Notes: a model not told the origin generated them from the letters alone. A stretch of DNA of 64,000 nucleotides from Paraburkholderia dioscoreae (GCF_902459535.1 NZ_LR699554.1:2542001-2606000); one strand, 5' to 3'. Counted from the stretch's first letter, positions 9,016-18,045 are shown. Translations and numbers: made by a program.

Positions 9016-9264
9016 TCAACTTGCGAACCGATGCGCGGCCATGGCCGGACTGTCCGCGTGAGGAGGAAATACGCACCACGATCCGTCGCGGTGGCGGAAA
9101 AACAAGACGGAGTACAGGTCTGAGGAACGCCGAACCTCGACCCGCACGCAACGTGCGGCGCTTGTCCGGTCGCATTTCATGCGGACCACCCGCGCGGGGG
9201 TTGCCGCGGTAGGTTGAAGCCACTTCTCGACTATCCCACGCAGGGATGTGCTGCCGCTGTTCAT
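9016..9264 (-). CDS. Small hypothetical protein (82 aa), first of a two-gene unit
   Basis: The family is not recognised. ATG 9264 has GGAG eight bases upstream and is preferred to the in-frame TTG at 9291. The middle of the protein reads 'CVRVEVRRSSDLYSVLFFRHRDGSWCVFPP', a strand-rich, aromatic segment typical of a small beta-domain. The gene is divergent from the TetR gene across a region with two palindromes, so that regulator may control it. Function unknown. Confidence 0.5.
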   Translation of the reverse strand: MNSGSTSLRGIVEKWLQPTAATPARVVRMKCDRTSAARCVRVEVRRSSDLYSVLFFRHRDGSWCVFPPHADSPAMAAHRFAS

Positions 9265-9328
9265 GCTGAACTCCGCATCGCTCGTTTGCAACGATCAGGA
9301 CCTAGATATCTACGTGCAAATCAATTGG

Positions 9329-9367
9329 TATTTGGTCCATTGACTAAATACTAGTGGTCACTTGACC
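9329..9367. promoter_or_regulatory. Two adjacent palindromes in the TetR divergent promoter region
   Basis: The first palindrome has arms TATTTGGTC (9329-9337) and GACTAAATA (9342-9350), eight of nine bases symmetric. The second is GGTCA-CT-TGACC (9356-9367), perfect over five bases. They lie between the small hypothetical operon (minus strand) and the TetR gene (plus strand). TetR dimers bind such sites and often repress their own gene, so this is the natural operator candidate. Confidence 0.55.
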
Positions 9368-9560
9368 CATTATCAAGGATAGCAGGCACGTGGTTTACCC
9401 TGTTTTTTGCGCGACGCCCGACGAAATCGAATTTGTCAAACCAAACGATGTTATACACTTGACCTACAACCGACGATCGGTCGGCCACGGCCGATTTCCC
9501 GAGCGCGCCGATGCTGGCGGCGGCACGGACGCCACGCGGCTCTCGAGCGCAACCCACTGA

Positions 9561-10229
9561 GTGTCACAGATGAAAGACATTTCCCTCAGTTCCGCAGACC
9601 TCGGCGGACAAGATGGGCGCTCGCCGCTGCGGCAGCGCGGCAACCGGACAACGCGCATCCCTGAAATTATCGAAGCGTCGATCCGGGTCTTCGCATCCGA
9701 AGGCAACATTGGCTTCACGCAGCGACGCGTCGCGGCAGAAGCGCAGATTCGTCTCGGCACCCTGCAGCACTACTTCGGAAGTCGGGACACTCTGCTGCTG
9801 GCAACTATCGAAGAGGTCGCCCGGCGATATCTGGAACAGTACCGTTCGCTATCCGCCAATACGGCGCTATCTCCATGGGCGCGCCTCGAGGCGATTCTCG
9901 ACGATGTCTTCGACGCATTGACCGCCAGTGACAATGTCGTAAGCCCGTTCGCGTTCGAATGCTGGTGCCTCGCCGAGCATCAGCCTGCCGTGCGTGAACT
10001 GATGGTCAAGGTGAGCAAAGAATTCCAGGCCTTGTTCAGTGGACTGGTGAGCCAGATCAACATTGCGTTACCGGCTGAAGAATGCCGTCTGCGCGGCGCG
10101 CTTCTGTACTCACACTGGGAAGGCCTGATCGTCTTTCTGCGCCGTTCGGGTTCCACCGGTTTCGACGCCGCGGCCTTCCGCACGGCGACGAAAGTCGTGT
10201 GGAAAGCGATGAGCGTCGCGCCTCAGTAG
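9561..10229 (+). CDS. TetR-family transcriptional regulator
   Basis: The 222-residue protein has the TetR N-terminal helix-turn-helix (about residues 28-75: 'IPEIIEASIRVFASEG', 'FTQRRVAAEAQIRLGTLQHY', 'FGSRDTLL') and a helical ligand/dimer domain. GTG 9561 is the longest start; ATG 9570 three codons later is equally likely. It directly precedes etfB-etfA-mmgE/prpD on the same strand, with an inverted repeat in the gap, so control of the ETF operon and of itself is plausible. TetR proteins of this kind often sense acyl-CoA or aromatic compounds. Confidence 0.92.
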   Translation: MSQMKDISLSSADLGGQDGRSPLRQRGNRTTRIPEIIEASIRVFASEGNIGFTQRRVAAEAQIRLGTLQHYFGSRDTLLLATIEEVARRYLEQYRSLSANTALSPWARLEAILDDVFDALTASDNVVSPFAFECWCLAEHQPAVRELMVKVSKEFQALFSGLVSQINIALPAEECRLRGALLYSHWEGLIVFLRRSGSTGFDAAAFRTATKVVWKAMSVAPQ

Positions 10230-10318
10230 GCTTCGCAGCCGATAATTTTCAAAGGCTCTTCTATACGTTTATTCGATCGTTTGAACATATAAAGCTATTG
10301 GCGCGCCTCGACAATAAG

Positions 10319-10350
10319 TGGTCAACTTCGGCTATATCCCAAGTTGATCA
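10319..10350. promoter_or_regulatory. Inverted repeat upstream of etfB
   Basis: TGGTCAACTT (10319-10328) and AAGTTGATCA (10341-10350) form an inverted repeat matching at nine of ten positions, 26 bases before the etfB start codon. Its left arm resembles the TGGTCACTT at the site near 9355, so the TetR protein could bind both places. Symmetry is observed; the shared regulator is inferred. Confidence 0.5.
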
Positions 10351-10376
10351 TGGAGTAGACAGATGAGGCTAATGGC

Positions 10377-11126
10377 ATGAGAGTCCTGGTCGCCGTCAAG
10401 CGGGTAGTCGACTATAACGTCAAGGTGCGCGTCAAGGCGGACAACAGTGGCGTCGATCTCGCGAACGTCAAGATGTCCCTGAACCCCTTCTGCGAGATCG
10501 CGGTTGAAGAGGCCGTTCGACTCAAGGAAAAAGGTATCGCGACGGAGGTTGTGGTGGTCTCCATCGGACCGCGTCTCGCCCAGGAACAACTGCGCACGGC
10601 ACTGGCGCTCGGCGCCGATCGCGCCATTCTGATTGAAAGCGATGAAACGCTCAGTTCGCTGGCGGTCGCGAGGCTGCTCAAGGCCGTTGTCGATAAAGAG
10701 CAACCGCTGATTACGATCCTTGGCAAGCAGGCCATCGACAGCGATAACAATCAGACCGGCCAAATGCTGGCCGCACTGACCGGCTATGCCCAGGGAACGT
10801 TCGCCTCCAGGGTCGAAGTCAACGGCGACAAGCTGACAGTCACCCGCGAGATCGACAGTGGCCTGCAAACCGTTGCACTCAGCCTGCCGGCAATCGTCAC
10901 GACGGATCTGCGACTGAACGAGCCTCGCTACACGACTTTGCCGAGCATCATGAAAGCAAAAAAGAAACCACTCGACGTAGTGAGCGCGGACTCGCTTGGC
11001 GTCGCAACCGCCTCAACCGTAAAGACGATCAGAGTGGAAGCGCCGGCGCTTCGCAGCGCGGGTGTCACGGTCGCGTCTGTCGCCGAACTGGTCGGCAAGC
11101 TGAAGCACGAAGCGAGAGTGATCTAA
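10377..11126 (+). CDS. etfB: Electron transfer flavoprotein, beta subunit
   Basis: The 249-residue protein is a full-length EtfB: it opens 'MRVLVAVKRVVDYNVKV', contains 'NPFCEIAVEEAVRLKE', the AMP-binding stretch 'GKQAIDSDNNQTGQMLAALTG' in the middle, and the recognition-loop segment 'DLRLNEPRYTTLPSIMKAKKK'. With EtfA it passes electrons from acyl-CoA dehydrogenases to ETF-quinone oxidoreductase. Its stop overlaps the etfA start by one base (TAATG), so the two subunits are translationally coupled. It sits 20 kb from the acyl-CoA dehydrogenase of this region and could serve it; Burkholderiales usually also carry a housekeeping pair elsewhere. Confidence 0.96.
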   Translation: MRVLVAVKRVVDYNVKVRVKADNSGVDLANVKMSLNPFCEIAVEEAVRLKEKGIATEVVVVSIGPRLAQEQLRTALALGADRAILIESDETLSSLAVARLLKAVVDKEQPLITILGKQAIDSDNNQTGQMLAALTGYAQGTFASRVEVNGDKLTVTREIDSGLQTVALSLPAIVTTDLRLNEPRYTTLPSIMKAKKKPLDVVSADSLGVATASTVKTIRVEAPALRSAGVTVASVAELVGKLKHEARVI

Positions 11127-12058
11127 TGGCTATCCTTGTTATTGCAGAACACGGCAACAACACTTTTGGCGCAGCAACGCTGAACGCCGTCGCTGCCGCG
11201 CAGAAAATCGGCGGCGAAATTGTGGTGCTCGTTGCGGGCCATGACATTCGCACAGTAGCCGAAACGGCCGCGAGGATTGAAGGCGTCACCAAAGTTCTGG
11301 TTGCCGACGATGCCGCGTACGCGCACCAGTTGCCTGAAAACGTCGCGCCTCTGGTCGCTGAGATCGGGGCAGCGTATACGCACGTACTGGCTGCCGCAAC
11401 AAGCCACGGCAAGAACCTTTTACCCCGCATCGCCGCGCTGGTTGGCACCGAGCAGATCTCGGAAATTATCGAAGTGGTCAGTGCGGATACGTTCAAGCGC
11501 CCTATCTACGCAGGCAACGCCATTGCAACCGTACAGTCCACTGCCGCGGTGACATTGCTCACTGTGCGCAGCACTGCGTTCGAGCCGGCGAACCTCGGAG
11601 GCGCAACGGCCGCTATCGAACATGTCGCCCCCGGTTCAGGCGATTCCGGTAAATCCGTCTTTATCGACGAACTGCTTGCCAAGACGGATCGCCCTGATCT
11701 TACCGCCGCGAAAATTGTCATTTCCGGTGGTCGCGGCATGCAGACCGCTCAGAACTTCGACTTGCTTTATACCCTGGCGGACAAGCTCGGCGCAGCGGTC
11801 GGCGCCTCGCGTGCGGCGGTCGATGCGGGATTCGCACCGAACGATATGCAGGTAGGCCAGACCGGAAAAATTGTTGCGCCGCAGCTTTACATTGCCGTTG
11901 GCATTTCCGGTGCGATTCAGCATTTGGCCGGCATGAAGGATTCCAAAGTTATCGTGGCAATCAATAAGGATGCGGACGCCCCGATTTTTCAAACGGCGGA
12001 TTACGGTCTTGTGGCGGATCTGTTCGAGGTCTTGCCGGAGCTGGAAAGTGCCATTTAG
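11126..12058 (+). CDS. etfA: Electron transfer flavoprotein, alpha subunit
   Basis: The 310-residue protein has the EtfA N-terminal domain ('AILVIAEH', 'AAATSHGKNLLPRIAA') and the C-terminal FAD-binding domain ('ISGGRGMQ', 'GASRAAVDAGFAPNDMQVGQ', 'QLYIAVGISGAIQHLAGMKD', 'INKDADAPIFQTADYG'). All FAD contacts expected from the family are present. It overlaps etfB by one base, and the MmgE/PrpD gene follows after 51 bases. Role: carries the FAD of the ETF heterodimer. Confidence 0.96.
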   Translation: MAILVIAEHGNNTFGAATLNAVAAAQKIGGEIVVLVAGHDIRTVAETAARIEGVTKVLVADDAAYAHQLPENVAPLVAEIGAAYTHVLAAATSHGKNLLPRIAALVGTEQISEIIEVVSADTFKRPIYAGNAIATVQSTAAVTLLTVRSTAFEPANLGGATAAIEHVAPGSGDSGKSVFIDELLAKTDRPDLTAAKIVISGGRGMQTAQNFDLLYTLADKLGAAVGASRAAVDAGFAPNDMQVGQTGKIVAPQLYIAVGISGAIQHLAGMKDSKVIVAINKDADAPIFQTADYGLVADLFEVLPELESAI

Positions 12059-12109
12059 GCAAAGCTCTCAGCCGAGCAGACAGTTATCAAGTACAGAAAG
12101 GAGCGCAAT

Positions 12110-13579
12110 ATGACTAGCCTGACGCAAAGACTTGCCGATTTCGTGGTGGATACGCGGTTTGACGATTTCCCGTCGGCGGTCGTCGCCGAGAGCAAGCGGC
12201 TTCTTCTCGACACGCTCGGTTGTGCCGCGGGGGCGATCGGCACGGAAAGCGGACGGATCGCCCTCGATTATGTCGGCACTCTAGGTGGAAATCCGGACGC
12301 CACCGTTCTCGGCAGGACGCAGCGCAGCTCCGTTACCGCGGCCGCTTATGCGAATGCCCGTCTGGCCAATGTGCTGGATGCCGACGACACCTTTCCCACC
12401 TCCACGCATTTTGGCAATGCGACGATCTTCTCAGCGCTCGCGCTTGCCGAGTTGCATCAACGCAGCGGCCGCGAATTGTTGACGGCCATCTCGGTCGGCT
12501 TCGATGTCGGCGCGCGAATCGGCAGCTGGATGGGCGCTCCGATGCAGATCGAAAATGGCAAGGTGATCGGCTGGAACGAGTTAGGCGGTCCGGCGGCGAC
12601 GATCACCTGGGCGGCGATCGGCGCATCGACCAGCATTGCCGGCCTCGATAGAACTCAGGCCAATCATGCCTTCGGGATCGGCGGGAGCAATTCTCCACAG
12701 CCGACACTACGTAAGTGGGCCGAATCCGTTGTGCAACCCATGTATAAGTACGCGGACGCAGGCTGGTGCGCCGAGACCGGCGTGTCGGCGGCGCTGCTTG
12801 CCGGGCTCGGGAGTACCGGCTTCAAGGATATTCTCGATGGGGAAAACGCGTTCTGGAAGTTCTACGGCTCGCCCACCCACGACGACGAAGCATTGATGGC
12901 GGGTCTCGGCAGCGCATGGCAAATTCTCAATACGACCTACAAGCCGTGGCCATGCTGCCGCTGGATTCATCATCCCCTCACCGCCTTTACCCGCTTGCGT
13001 GCCAGGCACGAACTTCGGCCGGAAGAAATCGAGCGGGTCGTGGTGCGGGCCAACCCGTTCGCGTTGACTTCGATTTTCCGCGAGCAGCAACCGGGCGATT
13101 CCCTCAGCGCGGAGTTCAGTCACGCGCATGCACTCGCCGCAGTTGCCTACGATATCCCGGCGGGGCCTCGCTGGTACGATCGGGCAACGATGAGCGATGA
13201 GCGTATTGCCACCTTCCGCAAACGGGTGGACGTTGCGCCCGAGCCGACTTCGTCGAACATCGCGGAATGGATGACAGGTGGCCAATGGCGCGGCGTGCCG
13301 GGCGGCGTCGACATCCATGCACGAGGACAGATTTTCAGTGCGACGGCCGATCAGTCGCTGGGCGATCCCTGGACGCCCGAAACCGTCTTCTCCAATGAGC
13401 AGATCTACAGCAAGTTCAATGTAATGATCGGCCTTGACGAACGCGGCGAGGGGCCTCCCGCACTCGCTGACGCGGCAAGAGAGGTCATCGAAGTCATCAT
13501 GACGCTGGATGACGGTCCGATCAGTCGACTCAGCGACAGCCTGATGAAGCTGGCTCGTTCAATGCCGGCGCAAACGTAA
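12110..13579 (+). CDS. MmgE/PrpD family protein
   Basis: The 489-residue protein spans the MmgE/PrpD fold: N-terminal helical domain ('LTQRLADFVVDTRFDDFPS', 'SKRLLLDTLGCAAGA', 'ANARLANVLDADDTF') and C-terminal half ('PWPCCRWIHHPLTAF', 'SAEFSHAHALAAVAYD'). Members include 2-methylcitrate dehydratase, aconitate isomerase-like enzymes and iminodisuccinate epimerase, so the fold alone does not give the reaction. An AAGGAG site lies just upstream of ATG 12110. It probably belongs to the etfBA transcript. A PrpF-like remnant lies 280 bases downstream on the other strand. Confidence 0.85.
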   Translation: MTSLTQRLADFVVDTRFDDFPSAVVAESKRLLLDTLGCAAGAIGTESGRIALDYVGTLGGNPDATVLGRTQRSSVTAAAYANARLANVLDADDTFPTSTHFGNATIFSALALAELHQRSGRELLTAISVGFDVGARIGSWMGAPMQIENGKVIGWNELGGPAATITWAAIGASTSIAGLDRTQANHAFGIGGSNSPQPTLRKWAESVVQPMYKYADAGWCAETGVSAALLAGLGSTGFKDILDGENAFWKFYGSPTHDDEALMAGLGSAWQILNTTYKPWPCCRWIHHPLTAFTRLRARHELRPEEIERVVVRANPFALTSIFREQQPGDSLSAEFSHAHALAAVAYDIPAGPRWYDRATMSDERIATFRKRVDVAPEPTSSNIAEWMTGGQWRGVPGGVDIHARGQIFSATADQSLGDPWTPETVFSNEQIYSKFNVMIGLDERGEGPPALADAAREVIEVIMTLDDGPISRLSDSLMKLARSMPAQT

Positions 13580-13859
13580 GACGCATAGAGGGAAGAAAGA
13601 TTCGCGGCCTGGTCTTGCATGCCGAATCGTCACGGCGCAGAAGACCAAACGAGTTCGAGCGCAAAGCCAATCCAACTCGATGATCGGCCCGCAATCGACT
13701 ACCCGCTGCGAATGGCGTCGCGTGGGTCGCAATCAGCGCATAGAACAACAGAAGCAACGCCGCGCTTACCCAGCCTCAAGCGTATACATATCCATCGAAC
13801 AATCTGCGCGGCGTACGATAAAACGCGCCGGGCCTCGCGTGCGAAACAGCCTCTCCATG

Positions 13860-13938
13860 ACTGACATCGAGCGCCACGGTCAGCACGCCGGATGAAGACA
13901 ATAGCCTTGCTGGTACCGCCGCGCATGAACGCGGCACG
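13860..13938 (-). pseudogene. Remnant of a PrpF-like (DUF453) isomerase N-terminus
   Basis: On the minus strand the codons at about 13938-13890 read 'RAAFMRGGTSKAIVF', which matches the N-terminal signature of PrpF/4-oxalomesaconate tautomerase proteins (MRGGTSKG-F). A stop codon lies immediately upstream and the following residues lose all resemblance. PrpF and MmgE/PrpD genes are often neighbours, which supports the reading. The match is short, so the call is tentative. Confidence 0.4.
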
Positions 13939-13962
13939 TTAGCGATAGGCCATGCGCGAATC

Positions 13963-15288
13963 TTAATGAATAGAAGGAGCGTGCTCGCACACTCGCCTAC
14001 TGGAATCTCCCTGGGAACGACCGCTTTCGAGATCCGAGCGCCGCACCGCCAGAGTGGCGACGGCAGCCGCAACGCTGGCCAGCCGGAATCCGTCCTGATA
14101 GCTGCCGGTGCGTTCGAAGATCTGACCGAACAGCGCAGGGCCGCAGCCGAGACCGAAGCTGAAGCAGAACATCAATGCCCCATACACGGCGCCCAGATGT
14201 TTTCGCCCGAATACACGCGATGCGAGATACGCGAGCGCGTCGACCTCGGCGCCGAGCGCCACCCCGATCAGGACGGCGGCAATAGGGACCGTCAACCCGG
14301 AAATACCGGAAGCCAGACATAGGAAGCCGACTCCCGCACCCGCGAATACGAGCGCGGTCAGACGGGAGGCATGAAAGCGGTCGAGCAGAGCGCCGAAGCC
14401 GAACCGGGCAACCATCATCCCGACACCCACGATCGTCATGACGAACGACCCTTGCTGGGCCTTCCACCCGTGATCGGACAGAATGATCGGCAATACATGA
14501 GTGCCGGCGCCGACCACCACCGAAATCAGATAAAAGCTGATCGCGATCAACCAGAATTGACGAGTTCGCACGGCGCGGCCCAGTGTCATGCCCTGCATTG
14601 CGGCCATTTCGTCCTTATGGTCGGTCTGCTCCGGACCAACGGTCTTGATTGGCGGCTCACGCAGCAGCAACGCCACCGACGGAACACTAACGACCATGAC
14701 GCCAATGCCCAGCACGACATAAGCCAGCCGCCACCCGAGTGTACCGATCAGCGCGGCAGACAGCGGAGGAATCAACGCTACGCCCGCGCCACTCAGAATC
14801 ATCGCCGCACCCAAGGCCAGTCCCAGCCGTGTGTCGTACCAGTCCGAGACGGCCTTCACATAGGGAACCGGAACCTGTGCGCCGCCGAACAGGAAACTCA
14901 GTGCAAAGAAGAACACGAAGCTCCCGGCGCTATACGACAGCAAACCTATCAGCACGACGCCAAGCGCGAGGGAAGGACCGGCAAAGCGCGCGACCCTTCT
15001 CGCGCCGAACCGGTCGACGGCAAGTCCTGTCAAAGGCGCCGCCAGCGCAATGAGAAGCTGTCCCCAGAGTACCGCTGCGCTTATCTCGGCCCGCTACCAT
15101 CCGGTATCCGCGACGATCGGCCCGACGAAAACGCCGAAGCTGAAAAGCAGGACCTGTCCAGTTCCCGTGAACAGGTTGAGCCCCGCGCCGAGCACGACCG
15201 CCCTCGCCTGTCTCCTTGCGGTCTGGGTCGAAAAGCGGCTGGCTATGTTAGTGACGTTCGTGTCACTCGTTATCTTCCCATCCAACAT
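13963..15288 (-). pseudogene. MFS transporter gene interrupted by an in-frame TAG
   Basis: Translation from ATG 15288 (GGGGAGA upstream) gives 'GQVLLFSFGVFVGPIVADTGW', then TAG at 15094-15096. In the same frame it continues 'RAEISAAVLWGQLLIALAAP' and on to a complete 12-helix MFS protein ending at 13963. Monocarboxylate/oxalate-type MFS proteins usually read GWSRAEIS here, so one base (TCG to TAG) accounts for the break. There is no frameshift and the downstream frame is undamaged over 370 codons, which suggests a recent event, a sequencing error or suppressed reading. An internal ATG at 15033 could yield a product lacking the first helices. It probably carried an organic acid. Confidence 0.8.
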
Positions 15289-15369
15289 GGTCTCCCCACT
15301 CGCACGAACAGCGGTCTCGCGTACGCGTCGAATGACCGCTGCACCACGACATCCGAGCAGGCGCCGCGC

Positions 15370-15915
15370 TCATCCGATTGTTGCGAGCTGAATCGTTTTC
15401 TGCGCTGCCGGTCCTATGCAATACACAATCTCGGCTTCCAGCACCGGCGTATCACTTACGTCGCATTCCATCTTGCAGCCGAGCACCCAATGGCAGGATT
15501 CGCCCGACGTGTTGACGCTTTTCAACTCTACGTCGAGGCGCACACTCGAATCGACCGGCACCGGCCCAAGAAAGCGAAGCCGGTCGATGCCATGAACGAT
15601 GTTCACTCCAATGTCTTCGAGCACGCACACGTCGTGCAACAACGGTACGATCAGGCTCAGTATCAGCGTGTTCTGGGCAACAGGTTTGCCAAACGGGCCA
15701 CGTCTCGCGCGCGCTTCGTCGACGGATATCCAATCCCAGTCGTCGGTCGCCGACGCAAAGGCGTTGATCATGTCCTGACTCACTTCGACCCAGCTGCTCT
15801 TGCCGAGACGGAAGCCCGAGTAAGCCCTGATCCCTTCGATACCTCTCAGCAGTATTGGCACGTTGCTCTCCCGAAGACGCCAGCGTGAATGCAACACTTC
15901 ACTTGGCAGACTCAA
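15370..15915 (-). CDS. MaoC-like hotdog protein with altered catalytic motif
   Basis: The 181-residue protein has the MaoC dehydratase fold, with 'FASATDDWDWISVDEARAR' followed by 'GPFGKPVAQNTLILSLIVPLL' (about residues 53-90). In active R-hydratases and NodN-like proteins the motif is TGD-x-x-x-IHVD and then IAHG. Here the catalytic His is Ser (ISVD) and AHG is AQN. It may therefore bind a CoA thioester without ordinary hydratase chemistry, or use another mechanism. Its start overlaps the stop of the upstream CoA-transferase gene by 17 bases, so it belongs to the PanE-like/CoA-transferase operon. Confidence 0.8.
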   Translation of the reverse strand: MSLPSEVLHSRWRLRESNVPILLRGIEGIRAYSGFRLGKSSWVEVSQDMINAFASATDDWDWISVDEARARRGPFGKPVAQNTLILSLIVPLLHDVCVLEDIGVNIVHGIDRLRFLGPVPVDSSVRLDVELKSVNTSGESCHWVLGCKMECDVSDTPVLEAEIVYCIGPAAQKTIQLATIG

Positions 15916-17062
15916 ACTCAGCGAGCCTGTGGCCGTTGCCCTCGCCGAGACGCGGCGCCGGCTTGCCCGGCTTCAGCAGATGGCCATTGAAGCGAGCGGG
16001 ATAGCGGATCGCGCGCACGGCGCCCGCCGGGGTCTGCAGCTCCGAATAGAGTTCGTTATGAATGACCTGAGGGTCGCTGAAATGCGCATGGGGTTCGTTG
16101 ACGGGTCCGGCCGGCACATCCAGCTCGCGAAAGCGCTCGAGCCATTCTGCCGTGGTCTTCAATTTCAGCGGACCCGCCACCCGTTCGAAAAACGTATGGG
16201 TCATCTCTTTGCGGTCTTTGATCTCTTTCAGTTCGTCCTTCCACTCGGGATGGCCGATTGCATCGAGCGTTCGGCTAAGCTGCTTTCCGGAGACCGGAGA
16301 CAGCACCATATACCCGTCGCGCGTCGCCAGCACGGGTTGCGGCGCGAGCGTCGCCGCAGCCGTGTCGTCGACGAAGGTCTGGTTATGGAACATGTCGGGA
16401 AAGTTGTAGTACGCGATGATGTCGAGCATCGAGGTTTCCAGATGCACAGCCTGCTGTAACCGGTCGCGCGAGATCAGCCCGGACAGCGCCATCTGCGCCG
16501 CGAACACGGCCGAAACCTTGTCGGCAAGGAACGTGTTCGTCGCGCGCGGCTCGCCGCCGGCTGCCTCGTAACTCAACAAGCCTGTGCGGCCCTGAATCAA
16601 CGCATCGAAAGCGGGCTCTTTCGCGAGTACGCCGTCCGGTCCATAACCGGTGATGGAAAGCTGAACAATACGCGGATTCAACTCACTCACCTGATCGAAG
16701 CCCAGGCCCAAAGAAGCCGACACATGCGGCCGCCAGTTCTCGATGTAGATGTCCGCATCACGCAGCAAATTCTTGAACTTCGCCAGATCGTCAGGCGACT
16801 TCAGATCCAGCACCACGCTGTCCTTACCGCGGTTCGAATTGGTCCACACGGTGCCAACGCCTTCCCAGCTATGGCCAAAGTTGCGGTACGGATCGCCGGA
16901 CGGAGGCTCGACCTTGATCACGTCGGCGCCGAGGTCCGCCAGCATCTGCGCACAGAAGGGGCCGGAAATATAACTGCAGGCTTCGACCACTTTGACACCT
17001 TCCAGCGGCCGACGGAAATCACGAGCCGCACTGGTCTCGTTTGAGGTGGACGTAGATGTCAT
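15899..17062 (-). CDS. CaiB/BaiF family CoA-transferase (first of three)
   Basis: The 387-residue protein is a family III CoA-transferase: 'GVKVVEACSYISGPFCAQML', 'LGADVIKVEPPSGDPYRNFG', 'NRGKDSVVLDLK', and the catalytic Asp at about D181 in 'FLADKVSA'. These enzymes move CoA between carboxylic acids, or race-mise alpha-methylacyl-CoAs. The segment after the catalytic Asp is shorter than usual: the RERTG-x-GQ loop seen in the other two copies is reduced to 'SRDRLQQ', a small deletion that may change substrate choice. It overlaps the PanE-like gene by four bases. Confidence 0.9.
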   Translation of the reverse strand: MTSTSTSNETSAARDFRRPLEGVKVVEACSYISGPFCAQMLADLGADVIKVEPPSGDPYRNFGHSWEGVGTVWTNSNRGKDSVVLDLKSPDDLAKFKNLLRDADIYIENWRPHVSASLGLGFDQVSELNPRIVQLSITGYGPDGVLAKEPAFDALIQGRTGLLSYEAAGGEPRATNTFLADKVSAVFAAQMALSGLISRDRLQQAVHLETSMLDIIAYYNFPDMFHNQTFVDDTAAATLAPQPVLATRDGYMVLSPVSGKQLSRTLDAIGHPEWKDELKEIKDRKEMTHTFFERVAGPLKLKTTAEWLERFRELDVPAGPVNEPHAHFSDPQVIHNELYSELQTPAGAVRAIRYPARFNGHLLKPGKPAPRLGEGNGHRLAEFESAK

Positions 17063-18045
17063 GAATGCAGCTCCCTTGGACGAAGGTTATTCAGTGCAAT
17101 GGTCTCGCGCAGACTGGCTAGCGCGAGAAGGGTATCGAGTGTCGGCGTGCGCAGCTCGGTGAGGTCTCGCACGGCGTTGAGCGAACTTCGAAGTGGCTGC
17201 AGTTCGAGCGGACGTCCTGCTTCGAGGTCCTGCAACATAGACATCTTGTGATGGGCCGCGCTAAGCGTCAGCGCGATCCGTTTGGCGGGATCGGGACCCA
17301 CATCGAGGCCCAGCGCCACGGCTAGCGCATCGGCTTCGCGCATCATGGCGTCGACCACAGGCACGACGCCCGCAGCGTCGCGCATGTCGCCGAGCGTTCC
17401 CTGCGTGAGTATCGCTACGGGATTCCAGCACAGGCTATTGACGAATTTCACCCAGATAGCCGCGCGAATATTGTCGTTGACCTTCGCGGCAATACCACTC
17501 GCGCCGAGCAGCTCGCTCAGGCGGCTAACCCGCTCCGAGTGCTGACCATTCAGCTCACCGATCGGGCATCCGGCCTTTGCGCCGTCTTGCGACACGACAC
17601 CCGGTTCGACCACATGCGCACCGATCCAGTACACACAGCCCAATACTTGCGCGGGCGGTATGGCATGCCATTGCCGCGCGCCGGGATCGAGCGCGGCAAT
17701 CTGGCGGTCTGGAAAGAAATAATAGGGAATGCCGGTGGTCGGCGGCAGCACGACCGTGTGCGAATCCATCAACGAACGAATCTGATCCAGCGCGTCATCG
17801 ACCTGATGTGATTTGAGCGTGACGAACACGTAATCCTGCACGCCGAGTTCGCGCGCGTCGTCGACGGCCTTCACGCGCACGGTGAAATCATCCGTAGCGG
17901 TAATCACACGCAGACCGCGCTCGCGGATCGCCTCGAGTGTCTTGCCACGCGCCACCACGCTGACCTCACACTGTCCTGCGCGAGCGAGATGGCCGGCGAT
18001 ATATCCGCCAATCGCACCGCCTCCGAAAATACACACCTTCAGCAT
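17059..18045 (-). CDS. Ketopantoate reductase family (PanE/ApbA-like) oxidoreductase
   Basis: From ATG 18045 the protein has 328 residues, starting 'MLKVCIFGGGAIGGYIAGHL', the NADP Rossmann motif at its very N-terminus. Upstream in-frame starts add only a basic leader and were rejected. The catalytic-lysine region 'IWVKFVNSLCWNPVAILTQ' and the C-terminal helical domain are present. In this setting, fused into an operon with a CoA-transferase and a MaoC-like protein, it is more likely a 2-oxo- or 3-hydroxy-acid dehydrogenase of the pathway than the pantothenate enzyme. Its promoter region holds the repeated motif at 18161. Confidence 0.85.
   Translation of the reverse strand: MLKVCIFGGGAIGGYIAGHLARAGQCEVSVVARGKTLEAIRERGLRVITATDDFTVRVKAVDDARELGVQDYVFVTLKSHQVDDALDQIRSLMDSHTVVLPPTTGIPYYFFPDRQIAALDPGARQWHAIPPAQVLGCVYWIGAHVVEPGVVSQDGAKAGCPIGELNGQHSERVSRLSELLGASGIAAKVNDNIRAAIWVKFVNSLCWNPVAILTQGTLGDMRDAAGVVPVVDAMMREADALAVALGLDVGPDPAKRIALTLSAAHHKMSMLQDLEAGRPLELQPLRSSLNAVRDLTELRTPTLDTLLALASLRETIALNNLRPRELHS

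Noticed and set aside
14371..15888. A 505-codon open frame on the plus strand
   Set aside because: It is antisense to the MFS and MaoC-like genes, is very Arg/His/Gln-rich and resembles no family.
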